DNA of 64,000 nucleotides from Nocardioides pantholopis (GTDB lineage: Bacteria > Actinomycetota > Actinomycetes > Propionibacteriales > Nocardioidaceae): positions 3,411,501 through 3,475,500 of the forward strand of contig NZ_CP033324.1 of NCBI RefSeq assembly GCF_003710085.1, read 5' to 3'. Each line of letters starts with the position of its first letter. Position 1 is the stretch's first letter. The position numbers and the translations under genes were made by a program. Shown here in pieces: positions 25,941 through 34,433 of this stretch. The notes under the pieces are model-generated. The model was not told the DNA's origin and made no database searches. It saw only the letters and a program-made list of their open reading frames with translations.

Positions 25941-27077
25941 TCAGGGGACGGGGGTGTCGTGCGCGTGGATCCGCCCCTGGGTGGTACCCAACCGCTCCCC
26001 CGAGCCGCCCCAGCGCCCGGCGATGATCTCCGCGGCGATGCTGATCGCTGTCTCCTCGGGCGTGCGGGCGCCCAGGTCGAGCCCGATCGGGCTGTGCAGC
26101 CGGCCCAGCTCGGCCGCGCCCAGGCCGGCCTCGCGCAGCCGGTCCAGCCGGTCCTCGTGGGTACGCCGGGAGCCCATCGCGCCGACGTAGGCCAGGTTCG
26201 GCAGCCGCAGCGCCACCTCGAGCAGCGGCACGTCGAACTTCGGGTCGTGGGTCAGCACCGCGATCACCGTGCGCGCGTCGATCCGTCCGGCCGCGACCTC
26301 CGCCTCCAGGTAGCGGTGCGGCCAGTCGACGACCACCTCGTCGGCCTCGGGGAACCGGGTCGCGGTGGCGAAGACGGGCCGGGCGTCGCAGACCGTGACG
26401 TGGTAGCCGAGGAAGCTGCCGACCCGTGCGACCGCCGCGGCGAAGTCGATGGCCCCGAAGACCAGCATCCGCGGCTTGGGGGCGAACGCCCAGACGAAGA
26501 CCCGCATCCCCTCGCCGCGCCGCTCGCCGTCCGGGCCGTAACCCAGCGTCGCGCTGTGCCCGGCCGCGAGCAGCCCGAGCGCGTCGTCGTGGACCGCGGC
26601 GTCGGCGCGCGGGGAGCCGAGGCTGCCGGCCAGCGGGACGTCCGGGCGCACCACGACCCGGCGCCCGACCCAGGCCGGGTCCGGGTGCTCGACGACAGTG
26701 GCCAGCGCGACCGGGCGGCCGGCCTCGATGTCGGCAGCGATCTCGCCGAGCTCGGGGAAGGTCTCGCGGGAGACCTTCTCGACGTACACGTCGAGGATGC
26801 CGCCGCAGGTCAGGCCCACCGCGAACGCGTCGTCGTCGGAGACGCCGTAGCGCTCCAGGACGGCCGCGCCGGAGTCCACCACCTCCTGGGCGAGCTCGTA
26901 GACCGCGCCCTCGACGCAGCCCCCGGAGACCGAGCCGACGGCGGTGCCGTCCGGCCCGACCAGCATCGAGGCGCCGGGCGGGCGGGGCGCGGACTGGAAG
27001 GTCGCCACGACCGTGCCGACGCCGACGGTCTCGCCGGCCTCCCACCAGGCCAGCAGCTCGGGCAGCACCTCACGCAC
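25941..27077 (-). CDS. XdhC/CoxI-family molybdenum enzyme maturation protein
   Basis: 378 residues from GTG 27077. XdhC proteins bind molybdenum cofactor and help insert the sulfido ligand into xanthine-dehydrogenase-type enzymes. The N-terminal XdhC_CoxI domain is clear (WWEAGETVGVGTVVATFQSAPRP, GSVSGGCVEGAV, LTCGGILDVYVE). The C-terminal Rossmann-like domain starts near residue 200 (MLVFGAIDFAAAVARVGSFLG) and includes VIAVLTHDPKFDVPLL and VGAMGSRRTHEDR. Its GTG overlaps the CoxE-type gene stop. Confidence 0.92.
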   Translation of the reverse strand: MREVLPELLAWWEAGETVGVGTVVATFQSAPRPPGASMLVGPDGTAVGSVSGGCVEGAVYELAQEVVDSGAAVLERYGVSDDDAFAVGLTCGGILDVYVEKVSRETFPELGEIAADIEAGRPVALATVVEHPDPAWVGRRVVVRPDVPLAGSLGSPRADAAVHDDALGLLAAGHSATLGYGPDGERRGEGMRVFVWAFAPKPRMLVFGAIDFAAAVARVGSFLGYHVTVCDARPVFATATRFPEADEVVVDWPHRYLEAEVAAGRIDARTVIAVLTHDPKFDVPLLEVALRLPNLAYVGAMGSRRTHEDRLDRLREAGLGAAELGRLHSPIGLDLGARTPEETAISIAAEIIAGRWGGSGERLGTTQGRIHAHDTPVP

Positions 27078-28179
27078 CGGCGACCACCTCCATCAGCCGG
27101 GCGTAGGTGGCCAGCGAGTGGCCGGCCACGAAGTCGTCGACGTGCGGCAGCACCGCCAGGACCCCCTGCTGGACCGGCTCGTAGCCGGCCTTCCCGCGGT
27201 GCGGGTTGACCCACACCACCCGGTGCGCGACCCGGCGCAGCCGGGCCACCTGGGCGGCGAGCAGGGCGGGGTCGCCGCGCTCCCAGCCGTCGCTGAAGAC
27301 CACGACGACCGCGCCGCGGGCGGTGCCGCGCTGGCCCCACCGGTCCAGGAAGACCTGCAGGGTCTCGCCCAGCCGGGTCCCCCCGGACCAGTCCGGGACG
27401 GTCTCGGCGGCGGCGAGCAGCGCCCGCTCGGGGTCGGCGACCCGCAGCGCCCGGGTCAGGTGGGTGAGCCGGGTGCCGATCGTGAACGTCTCCACCCCGG
27501 GCGCGGCCTGCGTCATCCGGTGCGCCAGCCGCAGCAGCGGGTCGGCGTACGCGCTCATCGAGCCGGACACGTCGACCAGCAGCACGACCCGCCGCGGGCG
27601 TGCGCCGCGGCGACGCCAGCGGATCTCGGCCGGCTCCCCCATCCGGCGCAGGCTGGCCCGCAGCGTGCGGGAGGCGTCGACCCGGCCGCGGGAGGCCGCG
27701 ACGTGGCGCGCCGTACGCCGCCGCGGCACCCGGACCTGGAGGCCGGCGAACATCGCGGCGAGGCGCTGCCGCTCGGCGGGGTCGAGGGTGGCGACGTCGC
27801 GGTGGCGCAGCACCTCCTGGTCGCTGGCCGCGGCGCGGACGATCTCGTCGGCCTCGGCGTCCTCCCCCTCCCCGTCGGCGTCGGTCGCCGGCAGGTCGGT
27901 GTACGCCGGTCGCGTCGCCGGCGCCGGGCGGGACCGGGGCAGGTCCTCGGGCGAGCCGAACCACGCGCTGAAGACCTGGTCGTGGCGGGTCACGTCGTCG
28001 GGGGACCCGCACAGCGTCGCCCGCCCGGCGGCCCGGGTGGCGCCCCGGTCGCCGAGACCGACCAGCGCCACCGCGTCCAGGTAGGCCCGGGACCGGTCCG
28101 AGGTGACCGGCACCCCGGCCGCCCGGAGCGCGCGGGCGAACCCGAGCAGCACCTCGTCGGCCCCGTGCACGGTGCTCAC
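27070..28179 (-). CDS. VWA-domain protein, CoxE-like
   Basis: 369 residues from GTG 28179. The von Willebrand A domain starts near residue 195 with the metal-ion-dependent adhesion site VDVSGSMS, with TRLGETLQ and the VVFSDGWERGDP segment supplying the other ligands. The N-terminal part is the CoxE-type helical region (DEVLLGFARALRAAGVPVTSDR). CoxE works with the MoxR ATPase CoxD in maturing the Cu/Mo or Mo active site. GTG overlaps the MoxR stop (GTGA) and its own stop overlaps XdhC. Confidence 0.9.
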   Translation of the reverse strand: MSTVHGADEVLLGFARALRAAGVPVTSDRSRAYLDAVALVGLGDRGATRAAGRATLCGSPDDVTRHDQVFSAWFGSPEDLPRSRPAPATRPAYTDLPATDADGEGEDAEADEIVRAAASDQEVLRHRDVATLDPAERQRLAAMFAGLQVRVPRRRTARHVAASRGRVDASRTLRASLRRMGEPAEIRWRRRGARPRRVVLLVDVSGSMSAYADPLLRLAHRMTQAAPGVETFTIGTRLTHLTRALRVADPERALLAAAETVPDWSGGTRLGETLQVFLDRWGQRGTARGAVVVVFSDGWERGDPALLAAQVARLRRVAHRVVWVNPHRGKAGYEPVQQGVLAVLPHVDDFVAGHSLATYARLMEVVAGA

Positions 28180-29054
28180 GCCTTCAGCATCCGGCCGAGC
28201 GCCTGGCGGACCCGGTCGCCGTCCTCGCGGTACTTCACCAGCGCGCCGAGCGTGGCCGCCGTGCCGGCGAGGTCGAGCTCGGTGGAGCCGAGGTGGTGCA
28301 GCGCCCGGGCCCAGTCCAGGGTCTCGGCGACGCCCGGCGGCTTCTGCAGCCCGCCCTCGGCGCGCAGCTGCTGGGTGATCGCGACCACCTGGGCGGCGAG
28401 CACCGCCGGCACCTCGGGGGCCCGGGAGCGGAGCACGGCCACCTCGCGCTCCAGGCCGGGGTGGTCGATCCAGTGGTAGAGGCAGCGGCGCTTGAGCGCG
28501 TCGTGCAGCTCGCGGGTGCGGTTGGAGGTCAGCACCACGATCGGGGGCGTCGTCGCCCGGACGGTGCCGAGCTCGGGGATCGTCACCTGGTAGGTCGAGA
28601 GCACCTCGAGCAGGAACGCCTCGAACTCGTCGTCGGCCCGGTCGATCTCGTCGACCAGCAGCACCGCCGGGGCCTGCTGCAGCGCGGCCAGGACCGGGCG
28701 GGCCAGCAGGAAGCGCTCGTCGTAGAGGCTCTTCTCGGCCTCCTCCACGCCGCCGGCCGCGCCGGCGACGGCCTCCAGGGCCCGCAGGTGCAGGATCTGG
28801 CGGGGGAAGTCCCAGTCGTAGAGCGCCTGGGTGGCGTCGATCCCCTCGTAGCACTGCAGCCGCACCAGCGGCAGCCCGAGGCTCTGCGCGACGGCCTCGG
28901 CCAGCGCGGTCTTGCCGGTGCCCGGCTCGCCCTCGAGGAGCAGCGGGCGCTGCATCCGCAGGGCCAGGAAGACCACGGTGGCCAGCTCGTCGTCACAGAG
29001 GTAGCCGGTGGCCCCGAGACGCTGGGCGACCTCGGCGGCGGACGTCGGCTCCAT
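28176..29054 (-). CDS. MoxR-family AAA+ ATPase, CoxD-like
   Basis: 292 residues from ATG 29054. Walker A is LLEGEPGTGKTAL (residues about 38-50), Walker B is VLLVDEIDRADDEFE, sensor 1 is VVLTSNRTREL, and the arginine finger region is LKRRCLYHWIDHP. MoxR ATPases are chaperones paired with VWA proteins for cofactor insertion; here the partner is the next gene, translationally coupled. It is the first of moxR-coxE-xdhC. There is a 94-bp gap to the MobA-like gene upstream. Confidence 0.92.
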   Translation of the reverse strand: MEPTSAAEVAQRLGATGYLCDDELATVVFLALRMQRPLLLEGEPGTGKTALAEAVAQSLGLPLVRLQCYEGIDATQALYDWDFPRQILHLRALEAVAGAAGGVEEAEKSLYDERFLLARPVLAALQQAPAVLLVDEIDRADDEFEAFLLEVLSTYQVTIPELGTVRATTPPIVVLTSNRTRELHDALKRRCLYHWIDHPGLEREVAVLRSRAPEVPAVLAAQVVAITQQLRAEGGLQKPPGVAETLDWARALHHLGSTELDLAGTAATLGALVKYREDGDRVRQALGRMLKA

Positions 29055-29148
29055 GGGCCCCAGGCTACGTCGCCCACTGGCCCCGGTGGTGGGCAGAGTT
29101 CTCCAGTCGGCGCGCCGGAAGGCTGGCAATCCTCGGCGGTTGCTCCGG

Positions 29149-29727
29149 TCAGCGGCTGTCGACGTCCCGGCCGGTGGCCAGGTCACCGCACTCGACCGCG
29201 CGGGCGTCGTGCTCGGCGAGGTAGTCCCGGGCGCCGCTGTCGCCGTCGACGCTCGCGCAGATCGCGGCCCAGTGGTCGCGCCCGAGCAGCACCGGGTGCC
29301 CCGGCCGTCCGTCGTACGTCGCGCGCGCCAGGGCCGCGGGGCCGTCCGCGGCCGCCGCGACCCGGCGTACGACCTCGGGGGTGACGTCGGGCAGGTCCAC
29401 GAGCGTGACGAGCGCGGCCGGGACCGCGGTCGGGGCCAGCGCCTCCAGCCCGGCCCGCAGCGACTCGGACATGCCCTGGGCCCACTCGTGGGCGACCACG
29501 ACCTGGACCGTGGTCCCCGCGGCTCCGGCGACGCCGTCGAGCAGCGGCAGCGCTTCCTCGAGCGCGGCCCCGAGCACGACGGTGACCCCGCTGCACCCGC
29601 CGTCGGCCAGCACCTGAAGTGAGCGGCGCAGCCACGACCCGTCCTGGTCCTCCACGAGCGCCTTCGGCATCCCCATCCGGGTGCCGGCACCCGCCGCGAG
29701 CAGCAGGCCGTGGACGGCGACGGTCAT
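29149..29727 (-). CDS. MobA/MocA-like nucleotidyltransferase
   Basis: 192 residues from ATG 29727. The N-terminal GLLLAAGAGTRMGMPKALV motif binds the nucleotide, VTLVDLPDVTPEV carries the metal Asp, and RPGHPVLLGRDHW is the MocA/MobA-type loop. This class adds CMP (MocA) or GMP (MobA) to molybdopterin; xanthine-dehydrogenase-family enzymes need the cytosine form, so a MocA-like role for the neighbouring cox enzyme fits. ATG overlaps the stop of the membrane protein gene, tying it to the sigma factor operon. Confidence 0.87.
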   Translation of the reverse strand: MTVAVHGLLLAAGAGTRMGMPKALVEDQDGSWLRRSLQVLADGGCSGVTVVLGAALEEALPLLDGVAGAAGTTVQVVVAHEWAQGMSESLRAGLEALAPTAVPAALVTLVDLPDVTPEVVRRVAAAADGPAALARATYDGRPGHPVLLGRDHWAAICASVDGDSGARDYLAEHDARAVECGDLATGRDVDSR

Positions 29728-30398
29728 CGGGCGAACGCGTCGTCGTAGAGGCGTTCCAGGTCCGGGGTGGCCGGGCCGGTGAGCCCGCACAGCGAGACCC
29801 GGCCGCCGGACGCGGCCACCAGGTAGCTGCGCCCGACCTGGAACGGCACGGTGTCGAGCAGCAGGTCGAGCTGCGCAGCGGGGGCCTGGACCTCGACCAG
29901 GTCGGTCTCGGGGCCGGCGAAGAAGGTGGTGGGGGCCAGCACCACCACGTCCTCGTCGACCCCCTGGACGGTCCCTTCGAACGCGAGCTCCTGGCGGGCG
30001 AGCGCCGCGGGGGTCGGCACCGCGCAGCGTCCCGGCGCGGCGGCGGCGCTCAGCTCGGTCACGTCCGCCCGGCCCGACGGCGCGCGGAGGGTCTCCTGGG
30101 CGCTCGGCAGCTCGGGCTCGTCGTCGTCGGCGGCGGTGACCGTGAACACCGCGGCTCCCGCGATGACGACGACCGCGGCTCCGGCGACCAGCCAGGTCAG
30201 GGGACCCCGGCCACGGGCGCCCTCGGTCGGCGCCGCCGCGCGGGATCGGGCGAGCCGGTCGACGTCGTCGGTCATCGTGGCCTCCAGGAGTCGGGCCGTC
30301 CGCTCGGGACCGGCCGGCGGGAGGGAGGACGCCGGGTCGGCGGCGCGCAGCCGGTCCCGCAGGCGGTCCTCGCCCGGGCCGGTGTGGTGCTCGTTCAT
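29724..30398 (-). CDS. Single-pass membrane protein, probable anti-sigma partner
   Basis: 224 residues from ATG 30398. An N-terminal cytoplasmic part of about 65 residues (LRDRLRAADPASSLPPAGP, RTARLLEATM) is followed by a transmembrane helix (LTWLVAGAAVVVIAGAAVF, about 68-88) and an extracytoplasmic domain with CAVPTPAALARQELAFEGTV and AASGGRVSLCGL, including two Cys. This matches the type of membrane protein usually encoded right after this ECF sigma class. No zinc anti-sigma HxxxCxxC motif is seen, so the anti-sigma role is inferred from position. Both ends overlap neighbouring genes by ATGA. Confidence 0.75.
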   Translation of the reverse strand: MNEHHTGPGEDRLRDRLRAADPASSLPPAGPERTARLLEATMTDDVDRLARSRAAAPTEGARGRGPLTWLVAGAAVVVIAGAAVFTVTAADDDEPELPSAQETLRAPSGRADVTELSAAAAPGRCAVPTPAALARQELAFEGTVQGVDEDVVVLAPTTFFAGPETDLVEVQAPAAQLDLLLDTVPFQVGRSYLVAASGGRVSLCGLTGPATPDLERLYDDAFAR

Positions 30399-30967
30399 CG
30401 ACTCCTCCCCTCTCTCGACTCCTCATGTCCGGACACCGGCGCGCTCTTTCGCAGCTCCGCCGCGAGTCGCTGTCGGGCGCGGTGCAGCCGGATCGCCGCG
30501 GCGTTCGGGGTCACGCCGAGCACCTGCGCGATCTGCGCCGCCTCCAGCCGCTCCCAGGCCCACAGCCGCAGCAGCTCGGCGTCGGCGGGGCGTAGCGCCG
30601 CGAGCGCGGCGTCGAGCGCCCCGTCGCCGCCCGCGCCGTCGCCGCTCGGGCCGGGAGTCGCAGTGGCCGGCGGATCCATCGTGGCCACCTTGGCGGCGAC
30701 CCGGCGCTGGCGCCGGGCGCTGCGCTCGGCGTTCGCCAGGCAGTGCCGCGCCACGGCGTACGCCCAGGGCAGCGGCTCGGCGGGCACCTGGTCCAGCCGT
30801 CGCCAGCAGACCAGGAGCGTGTCGGCGAGGACGTCCTCGGCGGTCGCGGGGTCGGTGCGCCGGGCCAGGAACCGCCGCAGCGGGTCCACCAGCCCCGGGG
30901 CGAGCTCCTCGAAGCGGGCGCGTCGGTCTTCCACGCTCAGGTCAGTACCCGGGTCCCGCTCCCTCAC
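30395..30967 (-). CDS. ECF-type RNA polymerase sigma factor
   Basis: 190 residues from GTG 30967, which overlaps the stop of the zinc-ribbon gene (GTGA); GTG 30934 is an alternative. Region 2 is FLARRTDPATAEDVLADTLLVCWRRL and PWAYAVARHCLANAER; region 4 is LRPADAELLRLWAWERLEAAQIAQVLGVTPNAAAIRLHRARQRL. A Gly/Pro-rich linker separates them. It would direct transcription of a small regulon, likely including its own operon. The next gene is a membrane protein, the usual partner arrangement. Confidence 0.88.
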   Translation of the reverse strand: MRERDPGTDLSVEDRRARFEELAPGLVDPLRRFLARRTDPATAEDVLADTLLVCWRRLDQVPAEPLPWAYAVARHCLANAERSARRQRRVAAKVATMDPPATATPGPSGDGAGGDGALDAALAALRPADAELLRLWAWERLEAAQIAQVLGVTPNAAAIRLHRARQRLAAELRKSAPVSGHEESREGRSR

Positions 30968-31167
30968 CCGGGCCCCGGGCCGCCGGCCTGGTTCGTCGGG
31001 CAGTCCGGGTTGGTGCACACCCGCTCGTCGACCGTGGAGTCGGCGTCTCCGACCACGCCGTCCGAGGGCCCGACCGGGCCGGGCTGCTCCTCGTCGGTCG
31101 GCGGCCGGTGGGCCCGCAGCCGGACCTCTCCCCCGCAGACGTCGCAGGGCTTGGTGTCGAAGTACAT
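30964..31167 (-). CDS. Small zinc-ribbon-like protein
   Basis: 67 residues from ATG 31167. It has a CxxC pair near the start (PCDVCGGEV) and a second pair spaced CTNPDC (VCTNPDCPTN), the spacing of a zinc ribbon, separated by a Pro/Asp-rich loop of about 38 residues. The final residues are Gly/Pro-rich. It lies 55 bp after narI and overlaps the ECF sigma gene (GTGA). A metal-sensing or binding role is inferred only from the Cys pattern. Confidence 0.75.
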   Translation of the reverse strand: MYFDTKPCDVCGGEVRLRAHRPPTDEEQPGPVGPSDGVVGDADSTVDERVCTNPDCPTNQAGGPGPG

Positions 31168-31222
31168 GGCTCGCTCCTCGCAGGGTCCGGGTCGAGCGCC
31201 ACGGTAGAGGACGCCGGCCGGG

Positions 31223-31951
31223 TCAGCGGTCGGCCGGCTCCCAACCGGGACGGGGAGCGTGGCTGCCGAGCCGGGCGTCGCGGCTGCGGTAGACGATGTA
31301 GGGCCGGGTCAGGTAGCCGACCGGGGCGCTGAACACGTGCACGAGCCGGGTGAAGGGCCACAGCGCGAACAGCGCGAACGCGACCAGCGCGTGCAGCTGG
31401 AAGCCGAGCGGCGCCTCGGCCATCAGCGAGGCGTCGGGGTCGAAGGCCAGGAACGAGCGGTACCAGACCGAGACCCCCTCGCGGTAGTTGTAGTCACCGC
31501 CGATCGTGAAGATCGAGCCCGCGATCGTGTTCCACATCCCCAGCAGGATCGCCAGGCCGAGGAACAGGTACATGACCTTGTCCATGGGCGTGGTCGCGGA
31601 GAAGACCGGGCCGACGGTGCGGCGGCGGTAGATCAGGATCACCATGCCGACAGTCGCCGCGACGCCGGCGATCAGGCCGCCGACCACCGCGATGTAGTGG
31701 TAGAGGTGGTCGCCGATCCCGATCGCCTCGGTCCAGCCACGCGGGATCAGCAGCCCGATGATGTGGCCGCCGACGACCCCGAGCATGCCGAAGTGGAACA
31801 GCGGCGAGCCCAGCCGCAGCAGCCGGTCCTCGTAGAGCTGGGAGGACCGGGTGGTCCAGCCGAACTTGTCGTAGCGGTAGCGCCAGACGTGCCCCACCAC
31901 GAACACCGTCAGGCACATGTAGGGGACGACGATCCACAAGAAGGTGTCCAT
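31223..31951 (-). CDS. narI: Respiratory nitrate reductase gamma subunit
   Basis: 242 residues from ATG 31951. Five transmembrane helices are expected: FLWIVVPYMCLTVFVVGHVW, PLFHFGMLGVVGGHIIGLLI, YHYIAVVGGLIAGVAATVGM, VMYLFLGLAILLGMWNTIA and FQLHALVAFALFALWPFTRL. Conserved His residues in these helices (GHVW, FHFG, GGHI, FQLH) include the ligands of the two b hemes that take electrons from menaquinol. ATG overlaps the narJ stop. Length and helix order match NarI. Confidence 0.95.
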   Translation of the reverse strand: MDTFLWIVVPYMCLTVFVVGHVWRYRYDKFGWTTRSSQLYEDRLLRLGSPLFHFGMLGVVGGHIIGLLIPRGWTEAIGIGDHLYHYIAVVGGLIAGVAATVGMVILIYRRRTVGPVFSATTPMDKVMYLFLGLAILLGMWNTIAGSIFTIGGDYNYREGVSVWYRSFLAFDPDASLMAEAPLGFQLHALVAFALFALWPFTRLVHVFSAPVGYLTRPYIVYRSRDARLGSHAPRPGWEPADR

Positions 31952-32691
31952 CAGCGCGCTCCGGGGAAGGTCGGCATCGGCAGCGGGGTGGGTCCGGCGA
32001 CGCCCGGTCCTGCGCTCGGCCCCGCGGCGGGCCCGGCGTCGAAGCCCGGCGTGCCGTACGGCGTGAGCCCGACCTCCTCCGCCGGCGGGCCCTCGGCGGC
32101 GAGCCGCTGGATGGCGCCGCGCTCGTCGTCCCCGAGCGGCGGCAGCGTCGCGGTGACCGCGGCGACCGCGCCCGCCCACGGCGACCCGGTCTCGGTCAGC
32201 GAGACCCGCAGCAGCTCCAGCCCGGCCCGGTGGTCGAGGACCAGCCCCCGGCCGGCGTCGGGGTCGACGGTGGCGGCGAACTCCAGCACCACGCACAGGT
32301 GGTCGGGCAGCTCGTCCTCCGCGGGGGCGAAGCCCGCCGCCAGGTAGACCTGCTTGAACCGCAGCAGCGCCAACCCCCGCTTGCGGGTGTCGCCGTGGGC
32401 GAAGTAGGTGAGGAACAGGTTGTGCCGGCGTCGGTTGTCGAAGGTCTCGACGTACTCCGCCTGCAGCTGCGCCGGCGGGGTCCCCGCGAGGTGCTCGAGG
32501 GTGCCGAGCAGCCGCTCCCCCACCGGGCCGGGCAGCGCCTGCGCCGCGCGCCGCACCAGCGGCAGCCGGGCCAGCGACTCCTCGTCGGGGTAGCCGAGCA
32601 GCAGCGAGGCCGACTGCCAGGCCCAGGTCAGCTCGTCGGCGCTGAGCCCGCCGGTACGCCGGCGGCGCGACGGCAGGCCGGGGCGTCTCAT
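31951..32691 (-). CDS. narJ: Nitrate reductase molybdenum cofactor assembly chaperone
   Basis: 246 residues from ATG 32691. The helical TorD/NarJ fold is supported by WAWQSASLLLGYPDEESLARL, LQAEYVETFDNRRRHNLFLTYF (the family signature) and DELPDHLCVVLEFAA. NarJ binds NarG before cofactor insertion and membrane attachment. The last 40 residues are Gly/Pro/Ala-rich and probably not folded. Both ends overlap neighbours (ATGA with narH, TCA/ATG with narI), indicating one operon. Confidence 0.94.
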   Translation of the reverse strand: MRRPGLPSRRRRTGGLSADELTWAWQSASLLLGYPDEESLARLPLVRRAAQALPGPVGERLLGTLEHLAGTPPAQLQAEYVETFDNRRRHNLFLTYFAHGDTRKRGLALLRFKQVYLAAGFAPAEDELPDHLCVVLEFAATVDPDAGRGLVLDHRAGLELLRVSLTETGSPWAGAVAAVTATLPPLGDDERGAIQRLAAEGPPAEEVGLTPYGTPGFDAGPAAGPSAGPGVAGPTPLPMPTFPGAR

Positions 32692-34433
32692 CGGTGGTCC
32701 GCCCCGCCGGTCAGACCGCCGGTGCCGCCGGGGCCGGTCGCCCCGTCCGCGCTGGTGTCGGGCGGGCCGGTGTCGGTGACCGGCCCGGGCCCGGAGGAGG
32801 CCGGTGGGAACAGGCCTTCCGGGGCGCCCTTGCCGTCCCAGTTCAGCAGGTTCACCCGCGACGGCTTGTCGGAGCGGGCCGCGAGGGAGTCGGAGGTCTG
32901 CCGGTCCTGGAGCATCTGGAAGTTCTCCACCGCGATCGGCTGGGCCGTGCCCGAGCCCTCCCCGAACAGCCCGCGCTGACCGCCCCCGTACTCCGAGACC
33001 GCGCACTCGGTGCCGAGCTCCTCCAGGGAGTGGGCCTGCTCGGCGTGCGCGGGCGGGACGACGTAGCGCTCGTCGTACTTCGCGATCGCCAGGAGGCGGT
33101 ACATGTCGTACATCTCCTCCTCGCCCATCCCGACCGCGGCCGGGATCGAGCCGTCCGGCTCCCGGCCCAGGTTGATGTCGCGCATGTAGGAGCGCATCGC
33201 GGCGAGCTTCCTGAGCACCCGGTCCACCGGGGCCACGTCGCCGGCGGTGAACAGCTCGGCGAGGTACTCCACCGGGATCCGCAGCGCGTCGATCGCCGCG
33301 AACAGGTTCCCGCGGTCCTCCGCGTCGTAGCCGGTGTCCCGGACCACGTCGACGACCGGCGAGAGCGGCGGGATGTACCAGACCATCGGCATCGTGCGGT
33401 ACTCCGGATGCAGCGGCAGGGCCACCCGGAAGACGTTGATCAGCGCGTGGATCGGCGAGCGCTGCGCCGCCTCGACCCAGTCGTGCGGGATCCCGTCCCG
33501 CTCGGCCGCCCGGGCCACCTCGGGGTCGTTCGGGTCCAGCAGCACCGAGCGCTGCGCCTCGTAGAGGTCGTGGTCGTCGGGCACCGAGGCCGCCTCGAGG
33601 ACCGCGTCGGCGTCGTAGAGCACCAGCCCGATGTAGCGCAGCCGGCCGACGCAGGTCTCCGCGCAGACGGTCGGGAGGCCGACCTCGATGCGGGGGAAGC
33701 AGAACGTGCACTTCTCGGCCTTGCCGGTGCGGTGGTTGAAGTAGACCTTCTTGTACGGGCACCCGGACACGCACATCCGCCAGCCGCGGCAGCGGTCCTG
33801 GTCGACCAGCACGATGCCGTCCTCGGTGCGCTTGTAGATCGCGCCGCTGGGGCACGAGGCCGCGCACGAGGGGTTCAGGCAGTGCTCGCAGATGCGGGGC
33901 AGGTAGAACATGAACGTCTGCTCGAACTCGAACTTCACCTTGTCGGCGATGTTCTTCAGCATCGGGTCGTGCTCGGCGGTGGCGGCCGAGCCGCCCAGGT
34001 TGTCGTCCCAGTTCGAGGACCACTCGACCTTCATGTCCTTGCCGGAGAGCAGCGAGGTCGGGCGGGCGACCGGGGTGTGCTCCTGGGCCGGGGCGTCGGT
34101 GAGCGTGGAGTAGTCGTAGGTCCACGGCTCGTAGTAGTCCTGGATCGAGGGCATCTTGGGGTTGGAGAAGATCGTGGCCAGCTTCTTCCACCGGCCACCG
34201 GCCTTGAGCGCGAGCCGGCCGCGCTTGTTCAGCTCCCAGCCGCCCTGCCACTCCTCCTGGTCCTCGTAGCGCCGGGGGTAGCCCTGGCCGGGCCGGGTCT
34301 CGACGTTGTTGAACCAGACGTACTCGGTGCCGGTCCGGTTGGTCCACGCCTGCTTGCAGGTCACCGAGCAGGTGTGGCACCCGATGCACTTGTCGAGGTT
34401 CATCACCATCGCCATCTGGGCCATCACACGCAT
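32688..34433 (-). CDS. narH: Respiratory nitrate reductase beta (iron-sulfur) subunit
   Basis: 581 residues from ATG 34433. The cluster-binding Cys sets are CIGCHTCSVTCKQAW near the start, CEHCLNPSCAASCPSG, CRGWRMCVSGCPYKK, and CTFCFPRIEVGLPTVCAETCVGR. The Trp in CRGWRMC in place of a Cys gives the known [3Fe-4S] cluster of NarH. The C-terminal 60 residues are Gly/Pro-rich and longer than in E. coli. ATG overlaps the narG stop. Confidence 0.95.
   Translation of the reverse strand: MRVMAQMAMVMNLDKCIGCHTCSVTCKQAWTNRTGTEYVWFNNVETRPGQGYPRRYEDQEEWQGGWELNKRGRLALKAGGRWKKLATIFSNPKMPSIQDYYEPWTYDYSTLTDAPAQEHTPVARPTSLLSGKDMKVEWSSNWDDNLGGSAATAEHDPMLKNIADKVKFEFEQTFMFYLPRICEHCLNPSCAASCPSGAIYKRTEDGIVLVDQDRCRGWRMCVSGCPYKKVYFNHRTGKAEKCTFCFPRIEVGLPTVCAETCVGRLRYIGLVLYDADAVLEAASVPDDHDLYEAQRSVLLDPNDPEVARAAERDGIPHDWVEAAQRSPIHALINVFRVALPLHPEYRTMPMVWYIPPLSPVVDVVRDTGYDAEDRGNLFAAIDALRIPVEYLAELFTAGDVAPVDRVLRKLAAMRSYMRDINLGREPDGSIPAAVGMGEEEMYDMYRLLAIAKYDERYVVPPAHAEQAHSLEELGTECAVSEYGGGQRGLFGEGSGTAQPIAVENFQMLQDRQTSDSLAARSDKPSRVNLLNWDGKGAPEGLFPPASSGPGPVTDTGPPDTSADGATGPGGTGGLTGGADHR

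Noticed and set aside
30395..31018. Sigma factor start at 31018
   Set aside because: It would overlap 55 bp of the zinc-ribbon gene; GTG 30967 gives the GTGA overlap that the other genes of this operon show.
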